Positions 57,418 to 64,000 of a stretch of 64,000 nt of DNA are shown here, piece by piece. The first letter of the stretch is position 1, and each line of letters starts with the position of its first letter. The DNA is taken from the NCBI RefSeq assembly GCF_007828035.1, contig NZ_VITV01000001.1, positions 248,001 to 312,000 on the forward strand, in the 5' to 3' direction. The position numbers were made by a program, and so were the translations under genes. Source of the stretch: Nitrospirillum amazonense (GTDB lineage: Bacteria > Pseudomonadota > Alphaproteobacteria > Azospirillales > Azospirillaceae). Under the pieces are notes generated by a model that saw nothing but the letters and a program-made list of their open reading frames with translations, made no database searches and had not been told where the DNA came from.

Positions 57418-58683
57418 TCAGGCGACGGGGGCGGCCTCCGCCTTGCGGTCGGCGTAGATGTACAGCGGCTGGGCGCGGCCCTCGACCACCTCGCCATTGA
57501 TGACGATCTCATCCACGCCCTGCAGGCCCGGCAGATCGAACATCGACTCCAGCAGGATGGACTCCATGATGGAGCGCAGGCCACGGGCGCCGGTCTTGCG
57601 CTGAATGGCCTTGTTGGCGATGGACTTCAGAGCCTCTTCGGCGAAGGACAGCTTCACGTCCTCCATCTCGAACAGGCGCTGATACTGCTTCACCAGCGCG
57701 TTCTTGGGCTTGGTCAGGATCTCGATCAGCGCTTCCTCGTCCAGGTCGTTCAGCGTCGCCACCACGGGCAGACGGCCGACGAATTCCGGGATGAGGCCGA
57801 ACTTCAGCAGATCCTCAGGCTCCACCTCGCGCAGCACGTCGCCGGTGCGGCGGTCGTCCGGGCCCTTCACATCGGCGCCGAAGCCGATGGACGTGCCCTT
57901 GCCGCGGGCGGCGATGATCTTCTCCAGGCCGGCGAAGGCGCCGCCGCAGATGAACAGGATGTTGGTCGTGTCCACCTGCAGGAATTCCTGCTGCGGATGC
58001 TTGCGCCCGCCCTGCGGCGGCACGGAGGCGACGGTGCCTTCCATGATCTTCAGCAAGGCCTGCTGCACGCCCTCGCCCGACACGTCGCGGGTGATGGACG
58101 GGTTGTCGGACTTGCGGCTGATCTTGTCGACCTCGTCGATGTAGACGATGCCACGCTGCGCCCGCTCAACATTGTAGTCCGCGGCCTGCAGCAGCTTGAG
58201 GATGATGTTCTCCACGTCCTCGCCCACGTAACCGGCTTCGGTCAGCGTGGTGGCGTCGGCCATGGTGAAGGGGACGTCAATGATGCGGGCCAGCGTCTGG
58301 GCCAACAGGGTCTTGCCACAGCCCGTAGGGCCGATCAGCAGGATGTTGGACTTCGCCAGTTCGACGTCGCTGTGCTTGGTGCCGTGTGCCAGCCGCTTGT
58401 AGTGGTTGTGCACGGCGACCGAGAGCACGCGCTTGGCGTGGCTCTGCCCGATGACGTAGTCATCCAGCACCGCGCAGATGTCGCGTGGGGTGGGAACGCC
58501 GTCGCGGGACTTCACCAGCGTCGTCTTGTTCTCTTCGCGGATGATGTCCATGCACAATTCCACGCATTCATCGCAGATGAACACCGTGGGGCCGGCAATG
58601 AGCTTCCGCACCTCGTGCTGGCTCTTCCCGCAGAAGGAGCAGTAGAGGGTATTCTTCGAATCGCTGCCGGTCGACTTGGTCAT
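57418..58683 (-). CDS. clpX: ATP-dependent Clp protease ATP-binding subunit ClpX
   Basis: The unfoldase that feeds substrates into ClpP. It has 421 aa. The N-terminal zinc domain has Cys15, Cys18, Cys37 and Cys40 ([16 protein letters not shown]). The AAA+ module has Walker [13 protein letters not shown], Walker [11 protein letters not shown], and the [12 protein letters not shown] pore region. An IGF-like ClpP-binding loop lies before TGDVLR (TSIGFGADV). ATG 58683 gives the family start. Confidence 0.95.
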   Translation of the reverse strand: MTKSTGSDSKNTLYCSFCGKSQHEVRKLIAGPTVFICDECVELCMDIIREENKTTLVKSRDGVPTPRDICAVLDDYVIGQSHAKRVLSVAVHNHYKRLAHGTKHSDVELAKSNILLIGPTGCGKTLLAQTLARIIDVPFTMADATTLTEAGYVGEDVENIILKLLQAADYNVERAQRGIVYIDEVDKISRKSDNPSITRDVSGEGVQQALLKIMEGTVASVPPQGGRKHPQQEFLQVDTTNILFICGGAFAGLEKIIAARGKGTSIGFGADVKGPDDRRTGDVLREVEPEDLLKFGLIPEFVGRLPVVATLNDLDEEALIEILTKPKNALVKQYQRLFEMEDVKLSFAEEALKSIANKAIQRKTGARGLRSIMESILLESMFDLPGLQGVDEIVINGEVVEGRAQPLYIYADRKAEAAPVA

Positions 58684-58897
58684 AAAAGCTCCGTACATCA
58701 CCGGGACAGTCACCCGGAGCCATCACGATGACGGAACCGGGGCCCGATCCTCCCGGGATCGGCCGGCGGACAAGGGGATGAAACACCGCTCACCCGCCAC
58801 TGCCTGCCCATTCAACACCACGGAACGCTGGGCTTTCAACCCCCCGTGTGTCTCTTCGTGTCCGAACACCCATACCGGGGTATCCCGGTGGGGGCGT

Positions 58898-58923
58898 TCC
58901 GGCGGAAGGTTAATCCCGCCGGA
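58898..58923 (-). repeat. Hairpin between clpP and clpX
   Basis: A perfect 8-bp stem (58898-58905 with 58916-58923) with a 10-nt loop, 26 bases past the clpP stop and without a T tract. It may attenuate read-through into clpX, which starts 215 bases further on. The interval contains no gene. Confidence 0.45.
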
Positions 58924-58948
58924 GCCCGGACGCTAAACCGTTGGCACC

Positions 58949-59584
<636 letters not shown>

Positions 59585-59640
59585 GCCTGCTCCAGCGCTG
59601 CGTCCGACCCGGGGGCCATCCCCGGGCCCGTTGCCGGTCC

Positions 59641-59663
59641 GGGGGAGGGACGATCCCTCCCCC
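59641..59663 (-). repeat. Perfect 10-bp hairpin between tig and clpP
   Basis: GGGGGAGGGA (59641-59650) pairs with TCCCTCCCCC (59654-59663) around a 3-nt loop. No T tract follows on the minus strand. It lies about 55 bases after the tig stop and 57 bases before clpP, where it would shape expression of clpP relative to tig. Confidence 0.5.
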
Positions 59664-59715
59664 ATTCCGTTTGAATACCGAGGCCCGTCAGAAACCGAAG
59701 ACGGGAGACGCGACC

Positions 59716-61053
59716 TTAGGCCGCCTCTTCCTCATCGGGGTCCTGCATCAGCTCTTCAGCCGACACGGGCTTCTCCGTCACCTTAACCTGTCCCAGGATG
59801 AAGTCGACAACCTTGTCTTCAAAAACCGGGGCCCGCAGGCTTTCGACCGCCTGGGGGTTGTTCTTGAAGAAGTCGAAAACCTCACGCTCCTGGCCCGGGT
59901 AGCGCCGCACCTCGGCCAGCACGGCCTGGTTCAGCTCTTCCCTCGCCACCGTTATATTGTTCTTCTGACCGATCTCGGAAAGGACCAGGCCCAAACGAAC
60001 ACGCCGGACGGCGATGTCGCGGTACTCCTTCCGGAGCTCCTCCTCGTCCTTGCCGGCGTCCTCGCCCGCGTCGCCGGCCTTCAGCTCGTCCTGCAGGCGC
60101 TTCCAGATCTGGTCGAATTCGATATCGACCATGCCCTGCGGCACCTCGAAGCTGTGCAGCTCCGCCAGCTGGTCCAGCAGGGCGCGCTTGGCGCGCAGGC
60201 GGCTCATGACGGTGTAGTCGCCGCCCAGGCGATCCCGGATCACGGTCTTCAGCACGGCCAGGTCGTCGAAGCCCAGGCCCTTGGCGAACTCGTCGTCGAT
60301 GGTCGCCTCGACCGCCTGCTTCACTTCCTTCACGTCCACCTCGAACACGGCGGCCTTACCGGCCAGCTCGGCGGCGTGGTAGCCCTCGGGGAAGGTGACG
60401 TTGACGGTGCGGTGGTCACCAGCGCGCGTACCCTCCAGCTGCTCCTCGAAGGTGTCGATGAAGCTGCCGGAGCCCAGCTCCAGCTCATGGCCCTCGCCCT
60501 TCATGCCGGGGCGCTTCTCACCGTCGACCGAACCGTCGAAGTCGATGACGACGATGTCGCCCTTGGCGGCCGGACGGTCCTCGGTCAGCGGCGCGGAGGT
60601 CTTGCGGCCGGCGGCGATGCGGCCCACGGCCTCGTCCACCTGTTCATCGGTGATCTCGACCACCGGCTTCTCGATGGCGACGCCGCTGAGGTCGGCGGGC
60701 TCGAATTCCGGCAGCACCTCGTAGGCCAGCTTGAACTCCAGGTCGCTGGCGCTCTCGACCTCGAACTTCACGATCTCGACCTTGGGCTGCAGGGCGGGAC
60801 GCAGGCTGTGCTGCTCGACCACCTTGGCGGCGCTGTCGGACATGGCCTTGTCCAGCACTTCACCCATCACCGACTGCCCATAGCGCTGCTTCAGCACCGA
60901 CATCGGCACCTTGCCCGGGCGGAAGCCCGGCATGCGCACGGTCTTGCCAATTTCCTTCAGCTGGGCGTCCACGCGGCCGGCCACGTCGGCGGCGGGGATG
61001 ACGACCGTGTATTCGCGGCGCAGGCCTTCGGTGCTGGTCTCGGTGATGTTCAT
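59716..61053 (-). CDS. tig: Trigger factor
   Basis: A 445-aa ribosome-associated chaperone and peptidyl-prolyl isomerase. The ribosome-binding signature [19 protein letters not shown] is near residues 40-58. The FKBP-type domain (about 160-245: [30 protein letters not shown]) and a long helical C-terminal domain follow. The end is acidic (QDPDEEEAA). ATG 61053 begins [15 protein letters not shown]; the upstream frame overlaps tRNA-Leu. Confidence 0.95.
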   Translation of the reverse strand: MNITETSTEGLRREYTVVIPAADVAGRVDAQLKEIGKTVRMPGFRPGKVPMSVLKQRYGQSVMGEVLDKAMSDSAAKVVEQHSLRPALQPKVEIVKFEVESASDLEFKLAYEVLPEFEPADLSGVAIEKPVVEITDEQVDEAVGRIAAGRKTSAPLTEDRPAAKGDIVVIDFDGSVDGEKRPGMKGEGHELELGSGSFIDTFEEQLEGTRAGDHRTVNVTFPEGYHAAELAGKAAVFEVDVKEVKQAVEATIDDEFAKGLGFDDLAVLKTVIRDRLGGDYTVMSRLRAKRALLDQLAELHSFEVPQGMVDIEFDQIWKRLQDELKAGDAGEDAGKDEEELRKEYRDIAVRRVRLGLVLSEIGQKNNITVAREELNQAVLAEVRRYPGQEREVFDFFKNNPQAVESLRAPVFEDKVVDFILGQVKVTEKPVSAEELMQDPDEEEAA

Positions 61054-61101
61054 GGGACTATTCGAACCTGTCTCTTTGATCGGCCCCGGATGCCGGCGTT
61101 C

Positions 61102-61126
61102 CCGGCCCCTGGGTGCCCGGGGCCGG
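61102..61126 (-). repeat. GC-rich hairpin between tRNA-Leu and tig
   Basis: A perfect 8-bp stem (61102-61109 with 61119-61126), 36 bases after the tRNA-Leu end and 49 bases before tig, with no T tract. It may separate the tRNA from a shared precursor or lie in the tig leader. Confidence 0.4.
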
Positions 61127-61161
61127 ACGGACCACGGGCGGTTGGGTTGATATCTCGTGCT

Positions 61162-61246
61162 TGGTGCGGGCGAAGGGACTCGAACCCCCACGACTTTCGT
61201 CACCGGAACCTAAATCCGGCGCGTCTACCAGTTCCGCCACGCCCGC
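61162..61246 (-). tRNA. tRNA-Leu (anticodon TAG)
   Basis: A class II tRNA of 85 nt including an encoded CCA (61162-61164). The acceptor is GCGGGCG/CGCCCGC, the anticodon stem CCGGA/TCCGG with loop TTTAGGT, a long variable arm (TGACGAAAGTCG) follows, and the T arm has GGTTCGAGTCC. Anticodon TAG reads CTA/CTG-type Leu codons. Placement just upstream of tig is common in alphaproteobacteria. Confidence 0.95.
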
Positions 61247-61609
61247 GGCCAAACCCGGTTCTAGGATCGCTTGGGCGCCCCGTTCCCAGAAGCCCGCCCC
61301 CGCCGACGCCGGCGGCGCCAATGGGGAATAGGCATGGAAATAGCGCCCGGACCCTTCCAGGCGCCGTCCGATCTATAGCACCCGCGCACCCGCGTAAATA
61401 GGAATCTAGGCCAGGGGTGGGGCCTATCAAAGGGCCGAGCGCCGCCCGTCCCACCCCACCGGTCAGCCCCGCCGGCCAGACCGAAAGTGGCGGCCATTGC
61501 GAAGCCCATCGACGAATCACCCCATGAAGCCGGCTATCGGCGGCAACGAAGTGCTTGTTATGCTGTATTTCCCCAAGGACCGCCCGCGCCAACCGAGGTT
61601 CCCCGCCGC
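61247..61609. other. Intergenic region between divergent tRNA-Leu and GNAT gene
   Basis: About 360 bases without a gene I can support. Open frames here are Gly/Arg/Pro-rich and overlap the tRNA. It should hold promoters for both divergent transcripts, but no clear -35/-10 pair was found. Confidence 0.35.
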
Positions 61610-62311
61610 ATGACCGCCGCCGCCATGACCGCCCCATCGCCGCCCCTCATTCCCGACCTGCCCCGCCCGGCCCTGACCGCCGACCGGCTGCCCGGCCGCA
61701 CGGTGGATCTGGAACGGATCGACTTGGACCGCCATGCCCCTGGCCTGTGGCTGGCGATCGGCCAGCACGCCAACCTGTGGGACCACATTCCCGGCGGCCC
61801 CTTCGCGGACCAGGCGGCCTTTACCCAATGGCTGCGCGACCGCCTGCCCCGGCCGGGGCAGACCATGTACGCGGTGATGGACAAGACGGGCGGCGCGCCG
61901 GCGGCCGCCGGCCTGCTGCTGCTGCTGAACGCCAACCCCGACATGGGAACGGTGGAGATGGGCCTGGTCTACGGCCCCCTCCTCAGCCGCAAGGTGACCG
62001 GGACGGAGGGCGTGTTCCTGCTGATCGACTATGCGCTGGGCCAAGGGGCGGGCCAGGGGGGCTATCGCCGCCTGGAATGGCGCTGCGGCCCGCCCAACGT
62101 CGCCTCCATCAAGGCGGCGCTGCGCTACGGCTTCACCCATGAGGGGTTGCTGCGCCAGACCTTGTGGCTGAAGGGCCGCAACTGGGACAGCAACGTCTTT
62201 TCCATTCTGGATGCGGAATGGCCGGCGCGCCGCCAGCGCCTGGCGGCTTGGCTGGCGCCGGAGAACTTCACGGCCCACGGCACCCAGATCAGGGCATTGG
62301 GAGAGTTCTGA
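61610..62311 (+). CDS. GNAT-family N-acetyltransferase (RimJ/RimL-like)
   Basis: A 233-aa acetyl-CoA-dependent acetyltransferase. After a Pro/Ala-rich N-terminus, TVDLERIDLDRHAPGLWLAI starts the fold. MGTVEMGLVYGPLLSRKVTGTEGVFLLIDYAL covers the core strands and acetyl-CoA site region. RRLEWRCGPPNVASIKAALRYGFTHEG is the conserved RimJ/L-type segment. The substrate is unknown. ATG 61610 is chosen from the codon pattern; the frame upstream lacks family features. Confidence 0.83.
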   Translation: MTAAAMTAPSPPLIPDLPRPALTADRLPGRTVDLERIDLDRHAPGLWLAIGQHANLWDHIPGGPFADQAAFTQWLRDRLPRPGQTMYAVMDKTGGAPAAAGLLLLLNANPDMGTVEMGLVYGPLLSRKVTGTEGVFLLIDYALGQGAGQGGYRRLEWRCGPPNVASIKAALRYGFTHEGLLRQTLWLKGRNWDSNVFSILDAEWPARRQRLAAWLAPENFTAHGTQIRALGEF

Positions 62312-62387
62312 GGGTCTGTGTCGCCCTCAAGCGGCGGCCGCGGGCCACCACCGGCATGGGGGCTCATGCCGGTGGCTTGGTCGCATA

Positions 62388-64000
62388 TCAGCCCAAAAGC
62401 ACCTTGGCGCACGCGTCCACGATGGCGTCGGCATCCAGGCCCTGGACCCGATACAGGTCGGGGATGTCGGCGGACTGGCCGAACGTCTCAACCCCCAGGG
62501 CCGCCACGGTCTGGCCGCGCACGGAGCCCAGCCAGGACAGGGTGGCGGGATGGCCGTCGATGACGGTCACCAGCTTGGCACCGGCCGGCAGGGCCGACAG
62601 CAAGCGGTGGACATGGGCGTCGCCGCCCCTGCCCTGCCGTTGCGCCGCCGTCCACCCGGCGTGCAGCCGATCCGGCGAGGTCACCGCCAGCAGGCCGGCG
62701 CCGGGGCAGTCCTCCAGCACCTGGGCATGGGCCTCCAGCGCCTCGGGCGCCAGGGCGCCGCAATAGACGATGGCGAACTCCGCATCCGGCGCCGGCGGGC
62801 GCAGCCAATACCCGCCGGCGATGACGGCGTCGCGGTCCAGGCCCCGGTCGCGCTTGGGCTGGTCCACTTGGCGGGTGGTCAGGCGCAGGTAGAGGGAGCC
62901 GCCGTCCGGCCGCTGCATATGGTCGAACCCCCAGGCCATGATGGCCGCCAGTTCATCGACATAGGCGGGCTCATAGCTGGACACGTTGGGCAGGCCCATG
63001 CCGATCAGCGGCGTGGCGATGGACTGATGCGCCCCACCCTCCGGCGCCAGGGTGACGCCCGAGGGGGTGGCCACCACCATGAAGCGGGCGTCCTGGTAGG
63101 CGGCGTAGTTCATGGCGTCCAGGCCGCGCTTGATGAAGGGGTCGTAAAGGGTGCCGATGGGCAGCAGCCGGGCGCCGAACAGGTCATGGCTGAGGCCCAG
63201 GGCCGCCAGCATGAGGAACAGGTTGTGCTCGGCGATGCCCAGCTCGATGTGCTGGCCGCCGGGGGCCCCTTGCCAGCGCTGGGCGGAAACCACCTTCTGT
63301 TCGCGGAAGACGTCCTGCGTCTCGGTACGCGCGAACAGGCCGCGCCGGTTCACCCAGGGGCCTAGGTTGGTGGACACGGTGACGTCGGGGGAGGTGGTGA
63401 CGATGCGCGCGGCCAGGTCGTCGTCGCCCTTGGCGATCTCACCCAGGATTTTGCCGAATCCCTCCTGCGTCGACATGCGGGCGCCCAGATCGACCGCCAG
63501 GGCGGGCGGCACCGGGATCGCGGCGGCCTTCAGGCGGCGGCTCGCCTTACCCGGACCGGTACCCTGGGCGAAAGGCACGTCCGCCAGGAAGGCGTCCAGC
63601 GCCGCCGGATCGACGTCCAGGCCCGCATACCGGTCCCATTCCTGGCCGTCCTTCAGCCGGCAGGCGGCCTTGAAGGCGGCCATCTGGTCCGGGTTCATCA
63701 GGCCGGAATGGTTGTCCTTGTGTCCCTGGAAGGGCAAGCCCCGGCCCTTGACCGTGTAGGCGATGAAGCAAGCCGGGCGGTCGTCGGTCGTACCGTGAAA
63801 GGTCTCCAGCAGCGTGGGTAGGTCATGGCCCGCCAGGTTGGTCATGAGGGTGCCCAGGGCCGCGTCGTCATGGGCGTCCAGGATGTGGCGGATGCCGCGC
63901 GTGTCGCCCAAGTCGTGGGTCAGCGCCTCGCGCCAGGCGGCCCCGCCCTTGAAGGTCAGGGCGGAATACAGCTGGTTGGGGCAGGTGTCGATCCACTGGC
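62388..64000 (-). CDS. Transketolase-like ThDP enzyme, C-terminal part (cut by window edge)
   Basis: The frame is open to the end of the window, so the 5' part lies outside. The visible 537 residues contain the end of the thiamin-diphosphate domain (AYTVKGRGLPFQGHKDNHSGLM) and the pyrimidine domain (ARIVTTSPDVTVSTNLG, HIELGIAEHNLFLMLAALGL with the conserved Glu). A C-terminal transketolase-type domain follows. The GxGLPxxGHKDNH segment is like the homodimeric pyruvate dehydrogenase E1 (AceE) group, but the specificity remains open. Confidence 0.75.
   Translation of the reverse strand, partial: QWIDTCPNQLYSALTFKGGAAWREALTHDLGDTRGIRHILDAHDDAALGTLMTNLAGHDLPTLLETFHGTTDDRPACFIAYTVKGRGLPFQGHKDNHSGLMNPDQMAAFKAACRLKDGQEWDRYAGLDVDPAALDAFLADVPFAQGTGPGKASRRLKAAAIPVPPALAVDLGARMSTQEGFGKILGEIAKGDDDLAARIVTTSPDVTVSTNLGPWVNRRGLFARTETQDVFREQKVVSAQRWQGAPGGQHIELGIAEHNLFLMLAALGLSHDLFGARLLPIGTLYDPFIKRGLDAMNYAAYQDARFMVVATPSGVTLAPEGGAHQSIATPLIGMGLPNVSSYEPAYVDELAAIMAWGFDHMQRPDGGSLYLRLTTRQVDQPKRDRGLDRDAVIAGGYWLRPPAPDAEFAIVYCGALAPEALEAHAQVLEDCPGAGLLAVTSPDRLHAGWTAAQRQGRGGDAHVHRLLSALPAGAKLVTVIDGHPATLSWLGSVRGQTVAALGVETFGQSADIPDLYRVQGLDADAIVDACAKVLLG

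Overview
The window reads as a chromosomal segment of a high-GC alphaproteobacterium, most likely a member of the Rhodospirillales (Azospirillaceae-like). Three things support this. A complete nuoA-N operon runs into birA, coaX, rnj and a DUF1467 gene. The order tRNA-Leu, tig, clpP, clpX, lon, hupB, tRNA-Val is present. The prolyl-tRNA synthetase is short, with no room for a full editing insertion. The genus is an inference; no rRNA gene is present to fix it. I see no insertion sequence, prophage or CRISPR array.

Layout. 1-589 has no convincing gene but holds nested GC-rich hairpins and an intrinsic terminator (possible non-coding RNA). 590-6205 carries a pseudouridine synthase, a DUF2076 protein, and a periplasmic Do-type protease followed by an OmpR-type response regulator and its histidine kinase, an envelope-stress arrangement. 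6233-11049 holds a large GH38 alpha-mannosidase, a methyltransferase and a citrate-type MFS carrier. 11274-14356 is a tandem array of three secreted retropepsin-like proteins, one of which has lost both catalytic aspartates. 14505-18861 holds alkA, lolD, lolC and proS. 19313-25513 holds a chemoreceptor, a Tat-exported DUF885 metallopeptidase, a hemerythrin protein, a small exported protein and a purine permease.

25514-26266 contains a promoter-hairpins-terminator unit that looks like a small RNA gene. 26267-31455 is accessory: a LysR regulator, Tag glycosylase, iron-type alcohol dehydrogenase, several small membrane or exported proteins, and two tandem paralogues made of one membrane helix plus a coiled coil. 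31552-49584 is the minus-strand block rnj, coaX, birA, nuoN to nuoA (complex I, co-directional and tightly packed). 50016-53894 holds tRNA-Asp, a CPA1 antiporter, a translationally coupled membrane-protein pair and tRNA-Val. 54216-61246 is the protein quality-control block. The window ends with a GNAT acetyltransferase and the 3' part of a transketolase-like gene cut by the window edge.

The most unusual items are the retropepsin-like triplet with its apparent double pseudoprotease, the candidate small RNA at about 25676-25855, the structured gene-free start of the window, and the tandem helix/coiled-coil paralogues at 30091-31130. Most of the rest is ordinary core genome. All functions are inferred from sequence motifs and gene context; no database search was run.
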